Below are positions 56,669 through 64,000 of a stretch of DNA of 64,000 bases, piece after piece. Under the pieces are notes generated by a model. The model searched no databases and had not been told where the DNA came from. It saw nothing but the letters and a program-made list of their open reading frames with translations. How positions within the stretch are numbered: the first letter of the stretch is position 1; every line of letters starts with the position of its first letter. Location of the stretch: the NCBI RefSeq assembly GCF_016463975.1, contig NZ_JAEMNX010000021.1:1-64000 (forward strand), written 5' to 3'. The DNA comes from Marinomonas transparens (lineage in GTDB: Bacteria; Pseudomonadota; Gammaproteobacteria; Pseudomonadales; Marinomonadaceae). The translations under genes and the position numbers were made by a program.

Positions 56669-57049
56669 TTATTTAATTTCAAACACTGAGCAAATTTTAT
56701 TGCCTGATGGATCACGCAAATAAGCCAAATATAGCTTTCTGCCGTTGCCCTCTCGAATACCCGGCGCATCTTCACAACTGGTTCCACCATTTGCTACCCC
56801 TGCTGCGTGCCAGGCATCAACTTCATCCGTTGATTTAGCCGAAAATCCAAACGTACTGCCATTCCCAAAAGTAGCAAGCTCACCATTAATAGGTTTGGTG
56901 ATAATAAGAACGCCACTATCTGTCCAATAAAGAGCACGCCCTTTAGGGTCTATAACGCCAGACTGATGACCTAAAGCCCCTAAAATCGCATCATAAAATA
57001 CTTTTGATGCGTCTACATCATTCGACCCTAATACCACATGACTAAACAT
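56669..57049 (-). CDS. VOC-family (glyoxalase/bleomycin-resistance-like) protein
   Basis: 126 residues, vicinal-oxygen-chelate fold: MFSHVVLGSNDVDASKVFYD begins the first unit and YLAYLRDPSGNKICSVFE ends the second. A possible metal set is His4 and Glu124. Substrate unknown. Not closely similar to the VOC protein at 19862. Confidence 0.8.
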   Translation of the reverse strand: MFSHVVLGSNDVDASKVFYDAILGALGHQSGVIDPKGRALYWTDSGVLIITKPINGELATFGNGSTFGFSAKSTDEVDAWHAAGVANGGTSCEDAPGIREGNGRKLYLAYLRDPSGNKICSVFEIK

Positions 57050-57109
57050 TATCTTCCTCTAATTTTCTTAAAAAACACTCGAATACATTAACACCGAGAT
57101 ACAAGCCAT

Positions 57110-58102
57110 TTAAAGTTGCCATGCTATAGTTAACGTCCCATAGCGATTAAGCTTCTCAGTTTGAATACTATTATTGGTATCCACTTCGTCTCTTTTGTTA
57201 AATGACGTATTGTACGCGAAAGTAATGGCGCCATGCCCTCCAAGAGAATAACTCAATCCCGTTGTAAATACGTTGTAGGTATGATCATAATCTATAGAAC
57301 GGCTATCCCGAAAAGTATTCCCGTCAGTAAAAATGCTATTGGCATCATAATTCAATAGGACGCCAGCATAAGCAAACCAACCATTATTTACCGCAATCGG
57401 ATTAGAAGCCCTAGCATTGGCTAACAAGACCGTTGAATAGGACTCCTGTAGATTCTGCCCAACTCGCAACATAAATCCAGCATTAGCCCCACTTCTTAGC
57501 GTTCCTACCGCAATCTGTCCACCCGCTACGACATCAAATGTATCCGAACTGGATGCCAAAACACGCAAAGCACGACCGCGAGAAAAGCCAAACACAACTT
57601 CATTTTTTAATTGGGTATCCCAACCCTTTGGCTCTTTAGCTCCAATTGCTTTATGAACTGCTTTTTGCGTTTGCTCACCCTTTGCTTTGGGTCCTACCAA
57701 TCCCACAGAGGTACTTACCCAATCCGCATAATTGGAGCCAATTTTAATATAGGCATTAGTATAATTTAGCAAACCAGAATAAGGTAAAGAGCCTTCAGGA
57801 GGGTTAACTTGTGATATGTCCTCAGCCGTTGTTAAAACCTGACCTAAGCTATTAACATTAACTATGCCGTAAGTTGATCCACTCGGCATGCTCCACATCA
57901 GAGGCCACACCCATATACTTGGCTTCTTTAATGGGTCACCCTGCCCGTAGACATCGTAAAGTGAAAAATAAATGCCATTCGTGTAACCACTGTCCTCACC
58001 AACAAAAAGATCGTTATCTAAGGTCGCTGAAAAAAAGTACTCAACAGCATAAGCCTGCCCTCCAGACAACAAAAAAAGACCTAAAAGATATTTTCTTATC
58101 AT
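57110..58102 (-). CDS. LpxR-family lipid A deacylase
   Basis: About 330 residues: signal peptide (MIRKYLLGLFLLSGGQAYA), then an outer-membrane barrel with family motifs FSATLDNDLFVGEDSGYTNG (active-site Asn and Asp) and GPKAKGEQTQKAVHKAIG (catalytic His). LpxR removes the 3'-acyloxyacyl chain of lipid A at the outer face. Ends in an aromatic residue-Gln-Leu, fitting barrel insertion. Start ATG 58102 is chosen for the signal peptide, although the ribosome site lies unusually close. Confidence 0.82.
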   Translation of the reverse strand: MIRKYLLGLFLLSGGQAYAVEYFFSATLDNDLFVGEDSGYTNGIYFSLYDVYGQGDPLKKPSIWVWPLMWSMPSGSTYGIVNVNSLGQVLTTAEDISQVNPPEGSLPYSGLLNYTNAYIKIGSNYADWVSTSVGLVGPKAKGEQTQKAVHKAIGAKEPKGWDTQLKNEVVFGFSRGRALRVLASSSDTFDVVAGGQIAVGTLRSGANAGFMLRVGQNLQESYSTVLLANARASNPIAVNNGWFAYAGVLLNYDANSIFTDGNTFRDSRSIDYDHTYNVFTTGLSYSLGGHGAITFAYNTSFNKRDEVDTNNSIQTEKLNRYGTLTIAWQL

Positions 58103-58358
58103 GCTCCTCACTGTTTTAGTCTTACCCCGTACCAATTGTTGGTTAACCATTCTGCATCCACTCAAATTTAAAGATTGTCAGCTCTTGTATTATTAAACAG
58201 GCCAATTCCAGAAAACTTTACCACGGGCTAATTTAATAAAAAGACGTTATAGTGTAATTTCTCTTATTTTTCCCATTTTCACTGGAAAACGGAAAAACAC
58301 CAACGACCTATTGATCACGCCTTAGTTAACCATCGATTGAGTCTAGGCTAACAATGAT

Positions 58359-59723
58359 TCACCTAAAAACCCGCTGTGACCAAACCGTTAGCCCAGCCGC
58401 GACACTACCAAAGTGATCACCATCTAAAACAGGAATATTTCCTATACATTGCTGTATTGCATCACGTATTACGGGGGATTTCGCCGAACCACCTGTCATA
58501 TAGATCAAATCAGGCTGTTCTCCCGCTTGCTCAATAACGGATGTCATTAGCTGTAGCATTCTTTCTAATGGCGGCTCAATCGATTTTGCCAGAGCCTCGC
58601 GGGTAATGGATGTCTCTAAACCTGCTTCAATATAATCCATCAGCACCCTATGATCGATGATCTCAGACAGCGCGATTTTAGCTTCCTCTGCATTTCTCAC
58701 AATATGATAATTCTGCTTTTCTTCCCTCATAAGCAGAAAACGTTCAATCAATTTCGGTTCACTCGCGTCTAAACGTAATTGCTCTATTTGATTACGAGTT
58801 TCCATACTATTAAAGGTCGCAATGGCCGATACATCATTGGTCGTCACCGCATTCCAATACATTTGCGTTGGCATGGGCAAACCGTTTTTCAGAGTAGAAT
58901 CCATGCCGAATAAAGGCATTAAATGCTTACCTGCAATACGGATATCTAAATCATTCCCTCCGACTCGCTCACCGGTATGACCTAAAAAATCATGGCTCCT
59001 ATCGTCTTTAACCACATATTCTGGCCCCATTCGGACCATGGCACAGTCTGTTGTACCACCACCAATATCCACCACCAGTACGGTTTTGTTTTCGATGAGC
59101 TTCGCCTCAAAATCCAAACCTGCAGCAATCGGCTCGTATAAAAACTCAATCTCTTTGAAGCCCGCTCGTTTACCTGCGGCTGTCAGTATTTCTAACGCTT
59201 GACGGTTACTGGCTTCGGCATCAATCCCTTGGAAGTTAACAGGACGACCAATCACCGTATGGGTAATCTCTTCTCCGAGTTGTTTTTCTGCTCTTTGCTT
59301 GATGTTTTGCATCATAGCGGCGACTACATCTTCAAAGAAATTGATGTGCTCGGTGCGCAAGCCTGTGCCGCCTAGAAAGGATTTAGGGGATTTTACAAAA
59401 TAGCCATCTTCAGGCCATTGGAAGTACTCTTCAAAAGCTTCGCGGCCAAAAAATAAGACCTGATCATTATCATCAATATCTTCTTCATAACGCGCTCGTT
59501 GCGCACGAGTTAAAGCATTACGACGAGATTCCACAAAGGCTTTTTTAGCCTGTTGTTCCTGTATATTTCGCCCTACGGACTCGGTTATTAAGTCACGATC
59601 TAGAGCATAGACAGTCGAGGGTAAAAAAGTATGATTTCCTTCTAGTGTTACCAATTGAACATTCGAGCCCTGAGATACACCTAACGCGCAATTGGACGTT
59701 CCATAATCGAAACCGCAAATCAT
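58359..59723 (-). CDS. yegD: Hsp70-family protein YegD
   Basis: 454 residues with the actin/Hsp70 ATPase signatures GFDYGTSNCALGV, VVDIGGGTTDCAMV and YMTGGSAKSPVIR. It has no DnaK-type substrate-binding domain, as in YegD, a chaperone-like protein of unknown client. Stand-alone, divergent from the chemotaxis receptor. Confidence 0.88.
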   Translation of the reverse strand: MICGFDYGTSNCALGVSQGSNVQLVTLEGNHTFLPSTVYALDRDLITESVGRNIQEQQAKKAFVESRRNALTRAQRARYEEDIDDNDQVLFFGREAFEEYFQWPEDGYFVKSPKSFLGGTGLRTEHINFFEDVVAAMMQNIKQRAEKQLGEEITHTVIGRPVNFQGIDAEASNRQALEILTAAGKRAGFKEIEFLYEPIAAGLDFEAKLIENKTVLVVDIGGGTTDCAMVRMGPEYVVKDDRSHDFLGHTGERVGGNDLDIRIAGKHLMPLFGMDSTLKNGLPMPTQMYWNAVTTNDVSAIATFNSMETRNQIEQLRLDASEPKLIERFLLMREEKQNYHIVRNAEEAKIALSEIIDHRVLMDYIEAGLETSITREALAKSIEPPLERMLQLMTSVIEQAGEQPDLIYMTGGSAKSPVIRDAIQQCIGNIPVLDGDHFGSVAAGLTVWSQRVFR

Positions 59724-59947
59724 CTTGCTTTACCTATCAATTCATTAACAATAAAAAGGACGCGGACAATAGCACAGAGACAAAAAAACTGTCAGCCTAC
59801 AGTGGCAACCGTTCGCTCTTGTTACAAAAAATTAACAGGAAAATACTATTTTAGTTGTTAGAGTCTATTAGTTCAAAAAATCTAGAGCGCGTCTTGCACT
59901 ATACTTCAAAAAATAGTGGACAAAAACATCCAACATTGGAGCACTTT

Positions 59948-61858
59948 ATGCACCTCTCACTACAGTCGAAAATCATGTTACAAGCCATCATTGTCGCCAT
60001 CATCATTGCCATTGGCGTCGGAGGGGTGTCCTTTTATGATTTCACTAACTCCAGCAACACTCGCATAAAGTCTGAAGCCAGTTCTCAAGCTGACGCTATT
60101 TCGACCTACATTAATAGTTGGTCTGATGATCGCAGCACTACAATGACTACCGTCAGAGAAAAGCTAGAAGCCTCTCTTCAAGCAGCTCCTAACGTCAATG
60201 AACAGGATGTTCTCAACATTCTTCAACAAGCCCAAGGCAGTCTGAGTTTTGGAATGACCTTTTTAGGGCTAGAAAATGGTGCCATGTATCGCCATGACCC
60301 GTCCCTTAATAGTGCGGGCTATGACCCTCGTGTTCGTGGGTGGTATAAAGACGCCAAGGCGAAGAAAACAGCTTATGTCACCAATCCTTATATTTCCTCC
60401 TCAACCAAAAAGTTATCTATGACCTTTGTAGAACCTATTATTATTAACGGGGAATTCAAAGGTGCTATTGGCGGCCTGGTATTTCTAGATGATTTATTAG
60501 GTAAAATTACCGCGATGAATGTGTTGGGTGATGGCTATAGCACACTCTTTGACGGAGCAGGAAAAATCATTGCTCACCCACAAAAAGACCTCATTCTAAA
60601 AGACGCAGTGGAGTTATCTCCAACCCTAAATAAAAACTTTTTTAGCGATGTGCGTCAGAATGCCAAATTCACCGAGCTCATGCTTGGTGATAGCAATACC
60701 TATATGTACGCTAGCCAAATACAAAATAGCCCATGGGTGCTGGGTTTAATGATGAATAAAAACATTCTAGATGCACCACTCATTAATCTCGGCACCAGTA
60801 TAGTCATCGCTGTTATTGTGCTGCTGATATTAGCTTCTCTCATCGTTATGCAGGTAACGCGCTATTTATTGAGAGACTTGCGCCGTGTGTCAGATAGTAT
60901 GAAACAGATTGCCGAAGGAGACGGAGACTTAACCCAGCGTCTAATCGTCAGTTCTAAAGATGAAATTGCCGTACTCGTCGACAATTTCAACCAATTCGTC
61001 GCGCTGCTACAGGGAACCATTACACACTTAAAAAAAATTGGTCATGACCTATCCGGTCAAGCTAATGCCGCCCATGACTCTTCTCAAGAGAGTGCATTAA
61101 AACTGGAGGAGCAACAGCACAATATTTCTATGGTGGCCACGGCGATACATGAAATGTCACTAGCCACTCAAGAAATTGCAGGTAACGCTACGAATACCGC
61201 CAATAACGCCGATGAAACAGTAGCGGCCAGTAATATAGGCCAAAATCAGGTATTAAAAAGTCAAGACAGTATCCGAGCTCTCGCTGAAGACATTCAAGGC
61301 GTCGCCGAGGTTATTAATAGTGTCAGTAATAACGCCGATGGTATTAATGCCATTTTAACGACCATTTCCGGCATTGCAGAACAAACTAACTTACTCGCAT
61401 TAAACGCCGCCATTGAAGCTGCACGCGCCGGTGAACAAGGCCGAGGGTTCGCCGTGGTGGCCGACGAAGTACGCGTATTATCACAACGTACTTACAGCTC
61501 TATTGAAGAAATCCAAAAAATGATTGAAGCCCTGCAAAGCACTACTAAGGATGCAGTGGCAAAAATCCAGCTCAGTCATGATAAGGCAGAAGGCAGTGTC
61601 GAGGATGTTAACGAAGCAAAATTGAGTCTAGATAAGATTCAGCAATCAGTAACCACCATCAATGATCGCGCTGCACAAATCGCGACCGCGACAGAGGAAC
61701 AAACCAGCGTTACTGCGGAAGTTAACCAGAATACAGCAGACATCCAACAGGGCTCCTCTGCACTGGTCGTGCTTGCTTCTGAAAGTGCTTCCCGCGCCGA
61801 AGAACTAAAAACCCTAGCCGATGACTTAATAAAACACATCAACAACTTCAGAACATAA
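59948..61858 (+). CDS. Methyl-accepting chemotaxis protein with dCache-type sensor
   Basis: About 636 residues: a membrane helix (about 10-28), a periplasmic dCache-like domain ([16 protein letters not shown] is its hallmark), a second helix (about 275-297), a HAMP domain and the signalling hairpin with [20 protein letters not shown] and [17 protein letters not shown]. The YDPR..RGWY pattern is common in amino-acid receptors, but the ligand is not shown. Start ATG 59948 has GGAG upstream; the longer frame is rejected. Confidence 0.92.
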   Translation: MHLSLQSKIMLQAIIVAIIIAIGVGGVSFYDFTNSSNTRIKSEASSQADAISTYINSWSDDRSTTMTTVREKLEASLQAAPNVNEQDVLNILQQAQGSLSFGMTFLGLENGAMYRHDPSLNSAGYDPRVRGWYKDAKAKKTAYVTNPYISSSTKKLSMTFVEPIIINGEFKGAIGGLVFLDDLLGKITAMNVLGDGYSTLFDGAGKIIAHPQKDLILKDAVELSPTLNKNFFSDVRQNAKFTELMLGDSNTYMYASQIQNSPWVLGLMMNKNILDAPLINLGTSIVIAVIVLLILASLIVMQVTRYLLRDLRRVSDSMKQIAEGDGDLTQRLIVSSKDEIAVLVDNFNQFVALLQGTITHLKKIGHDLSGQANAAHDSSQESALKLEEQQHNISMVATAIHEMSLATQEIAGNATNTANNADETVAASNIGQNQVLKSQDSIRALAEDIQGVAEVINSVSNNADGINAILTTISGIAEQTNLLALNAAIEAARAGEQGRGFAVVADEVRVLSQRTYSSIEEIQKMIEALQSTTKDAVAKIQLSHDKAEGSVEDVNEAKLSLDKIQQSVTTINDRAAQIATATEEQTSVTAEVNQNTADIQQGSSALVVLASESASRAEELKTLADDLIKHINNFRT

Positions 61859-61866
61859 TCCAAATA

Positions 61867-62109
61867 CAGTGAGACCTTTGCACTAAGTCACGAGCGATAC
61901 CAAGACAAGGCAAAAATAGACGAAAAAGCAAACACTTACATGGATGTAAGTGTTAAGACGATGCATAGCCACACGGATGTGGTTAATAGGGCAATGCAGG
62001 AGCCATTGCCGAGGATGCCAAAGCCGCGTTTATGGGTTATAAAGGAGTAATTTTAGTCTGTTTTTAACAAAATATTGGCAAGCACAGTCGTCGTGGAAAG
62101 GTCTCACTG
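61867..62109. mobile_element. MITE-like element with 13-bp terminal inverted repeats
   Basis: CAGTGAGACCTTT (61867-61879) and AAAGGTCTCACTG (62097-62109) are perfect inverted ends of a 243-bp non-coding unit that begins 9 bp after the mcp stop. Inside are three hairpins: AACACTTACA/TGTAAGTGTT (61931-61954), AGCCACA/TGTGGTT (61967-61984) and GGCAATG/CATTGCC (61990-62010). No target duplication is evident. It has no ORF, so it would need a transposase from elsewhere. It fills most of the 61859-62173 gap. Confidence 0.65.
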
Positions 62110-62116
62110 CAAACGA

Positions 62117-62152
62117 AAACGCCCTGTTAGCATACTCTAACAGGGCGTTTTT
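62117..62152. terminator. Terminator between the chemotaxis receptor and the NnrU-like gene
   Basis: AAAACGCCCTGTTAG and CTAACAGGGCGTTTTT form a perfect stem across CATACT. Bidirectional; the element at 61867 separates it from the mcp stop. Confidence 0.9.
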
Positions 62153-62173
62153 GATTTTAACGAATCAAAGACA

Positions 62174-62761
62174 TTACATCAGTGGCGAAACACCAATAAC
62201 CGCCAGATGAAGAAAGAAAACAATAGCAAACCAAGAAAGCATAGTGAAAACAAACGCTGCTAAGTTAAACGGAATACTGGATTCATCAAAATCATCATAA
62301 ACAACACCGGCTTTTCTGTCACGACGACGATAAACGGCAAAACAAGCAATAGACCATATCAAAAAACTACCGAAAACCATCACATCCGCTAAAGAGCCAT
62401 TGCTAATTAGATGTGCAAAAGCCCAAAGCTTTATAGCAATTAACAGAGGGTAGCCCAGTTTTCGTTTCATTGTGGTTTTTGGCACTATGGCAGAGCCCAC
62501 AAAAAAAAGTGATAAAAGCATAATTAAGGCAGCCAGGTGATAAGTCCAAATAGGCGGGAACCACAACCAAATAGGTGATGCTCGCATCTGGATAAAGCCC
62601 ATCACAATAAAAGCGCCCGCTAATAAAGTGATCAATCCATAACGCATACGCCAGCGCATCACACCATGACGCGCCATACTTGACTCTCGCCAGTTTGGCA
62701 TTAACATCCTGACGGAATGCAGACTAAAAAAGATTACTAACCCGATAACCAAAATCAACAT
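62174..62761 (-). CDS. NnrU-like membrane protein
   Basis: 195 residues and five or six helices, with the NnrU pattern SLHSVRMLMPNWR and LIKLWAFAHLISNGSLADV-like segment. NnrU is linked to nitric oxide/nitrite metabolism in denitrifiers, but the wider family is found without denitrification genes, as here. AAGGAAC precedes the ATG. Confidence 0.78.
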   Translation of the reverse strand: MLILVIGLVIFFSLHSVRMLMPNWRESSMARHGVMRWRMRYGLITLLAGAFIVMGFIQMRASPIWLWFPPIWTYHLAALIMLLSLFFVGSAIVPKTTMKRKLGYPLLIAIKLWAFAHLISNGSLADVMVFGSFLIWSIACFAVYRRRDRKAGVVYDDFDESSIPFNLAAFVFTMLSWFAIVFFLHLAVIGVSPLM

Positions 62762-62966
62762 ACTAAGATGTTCCTTATATACTATTAATAAGCCGCGACA
62801 CTTAAATCTGCCTGCATTGTAGACCCGTCATTTTATATCTCAAGCCCTATGTCTCCGTGCCCACTATAAAGTGTCATCAAAAGCACGATAGAATGGCCTT
62901 ATAGAGCTAGAAAATACCCCTAGCTTTGCACTAGAATACACGCCTTTAAAATTCGGACAGCTTGCC

Positions 62967-64000
62967 ATGATCCAGACGCCCTATTACCTCATTGATAAAG
63001 CCAATCTTTTAAAGAATTTAGAAAAGATTGCTTACGTGCGCCAGCATTCTGGAGCCAAGTCATTACTGGCACTTAAATGTTTTGCTACTTGGTCTGTGTT
63101 TGACTTAATGCAAGAGTACATGGATGGAACCACGTCTTCTTCGCTATATGAGGTTAAACTTGGCAAGCGCAAGTTCCAAGGAGAAACTCACGCCTACAGT
63201 GTAGCCTATGCTGATGATGAAGTTGCCGAAGTACTCGAAAACAGCGACAAAATCATCTTTAACTCTATAAGCCAGCTCAATCGCTTTAAAAACCAAAGCG
63301 CAAACACCATTCGCGGTTTACGAGTAAACCCACAAGTCAGTACCTCTGAATTCATCATCGCCGATCCTGCTCGTCCATTTAGCCGCCTTGGCGAATGGAA
63401 CCCAGAAAAGATTGAAACTGTCATCCATGATATCTCCGGCTTTATGTTCCATAACAACTGCGAGAACAATAGCTTCGAACGGTTCGATGAAATGTTAACA
63501 CTAATAGAAGAACGCTTTGGTCACCTTATCCAAAAAGTAAAATGGGTCAGTCTTGGTGGCGGTATTCATTTTACGGGCGAAGGCTATCCATTGGATCGTT
63601 TTTGCCAACGCCTAAAAGCCTTTTCAGAGACATACAATATACAGGTGTATTTAGAACCCGGCGAAGCGGCGATCACCAATAGCACCACATTGGAAGTCAC
63701 AGTATTAGACACCCTCTTCAATGGCAAAAATCTAGCCATTGTCGACAGTTCCATCGAAGCTCACATGCTCGATCTACTGATTTATCGTGAAAATGCCAAA
63801 ATGGCTCCTTGCGAAGGTGACCATGAATACATGGTATGTGGTAAATCTTGTTTAGCTGGCGATATTTTTGGCGAATTCAAATTTGATAACGCACTAGACG
63901 TTGGCGACCGACTCTCTTTCCAAGACGCGGCGGGCTATACCATGGTGAAGAAAAACTGGTTTAACGGTGTGAAAATGCCCTCCATTGCCATACGACAACT
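62967..64000 (+). CDS. nspC: Carboxynorspermidine decarboxylase, partial (runs off right edge)
   Basis: 344 codons are visible with no stop. It is a PLP-dependent decarboxylase of the alanine-racemase-like fold: TPYYLIDKANL, K37 as the likely PLP lysine in LLALKCFATWSVF, SSLYEVKLG, SLGGGIHFTGEGYP, and the late Cys motif CGKSCLAGDIFGEF. These motifs fit NspC, which makes norspermidine or spermidine from the carboxy form. About 20-30 residues are probably missing. Confidence 0.88.
   Translation, partial: MIQTPYYLIDKANLLKNLEKIAYVRQHSGAKSLLALKCFATWSVFDLMQEYMDGTTSSSLYEVKLGKRKFQGETHAYSVAYADDEVAEVLENSDKIIFNSISQLNRFKNQSANTIRGLRVNPQVSTSEFIIADPARPFSRLGEWNPEKIETVIHDISGFMFHNNCENNSFERFDEMLTLIEERFGHLIQKVKWVSLGGGIHFTGEGYPLDRFCQRLKAFSETYNIQVYLEPGEAAITNSTTLEVTVLDTLFNGKNLAIVDSSIEAHMLDLLIYRENAKMAPCEGDHEYMVCGKSCLAGDIFGEFKFDNALDVGDRLSFQDAAGYTMVKKNWFNGVKMPSIAIRQ

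Noticed and set aside
62174..62761. NnrU-like gene as evidence for denitrification
   Set aside because: No nir, nor or nos gene lies nearby and the family occurs widely without them.
1..64000. CRISPR arrays, tRNA/rRNA genes, prophage or complete insertion sequences
   Set aside because: No regularly spaced repeats, cloverleaf, rRNA stretch, phage structural gene or transposase was recognised in any frame.

Overview
The window reads as chromosomal DNA of a marine gammaproteobacterium of the Oceanospirillales type, most likely Marinomonas or a close relative. The basis is the core gene order (dsbD-accB-accC-prmA-DUF3426-dusB-fis-purH-purD, as in Pseudomonas), several TRAP transporters, and short dispersed repeats of a kind I associate with Marinomonas. 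No rRNA, tRNA, CRISPR array, prophage or complete insertion sequence was seen. Assignments come from reading motifs and gene order; no database search was run.

Layout. 1-577 is a gene-free strip of dispersed repeats. 578-10567 holds housekeeping genes: nadE, a four-gene minor-pilin operon, pabB, a CoA-type Nudix hydrolase, an iron-sulfur type cysH, a one-domain LysR-like regulator and a dGTPase-like gene. 10713-19295 is a catabolic island. A long minus-strand operon (sugar-acid kinase oiaK, RuBisCO-like protein oiaX, oxidoisomerase apnO, TRAP dctPQM, DeoR regulator) is divergent from lerI-derI. Together they spell a D-apionate pathway: D-apionate, 3-oxo-isoapionate, its 4-phosphate, L-erythrulose-1-phosphate plus CO2, D-erythrulose-4-phosphate, D-erythrose-4-phosphate. 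19438-23250 is a looser accessory stretch (TfoX-like, VOC, MarR with a divergent four-helix membrane protein, FAD-linked oxidase, a second dispersed repeat).

23270-41002 is core again: DUF2333 and lipoprotein genes, dsbD, accBC, prmA, dusB-fis, purHD, then a 7TMR-DISM sensor at the position where Pseudomonas carries retS, but with a ruined kinase core, followed by a HIT protein, coq7 and pdxH. 41170-49461 holds a DUF1624 membrane protein, class Ia ribonucleotide reductase nrdA-nrdB-ferredoxin behind two NrdR boxes, a CDP-alcohol transferase, an esterase, pheA, an orphan yidD and a LuxR-type response regulator paired with acs. 49490-64000 holds acs, a methyltransferase, a HAD phosphatase, a TAXI-type TRAP system, an LpxR-like lipid A deacylase, an Hsp70 relative (yegD), a chemotaxis receptor, a 243-bp MITE-like element, an NnrU-like protein and the start of nspC, which runs off the right edge.

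The most rewarding spots are the apionate cluster with its RuBisCO-like enzyme, the retS-position pseudokinase, the MITE-like element at 61867-62109, the single-domain LysR protein, and the hairpins placed between the binding-protein and permease genes of both TRAP systems.
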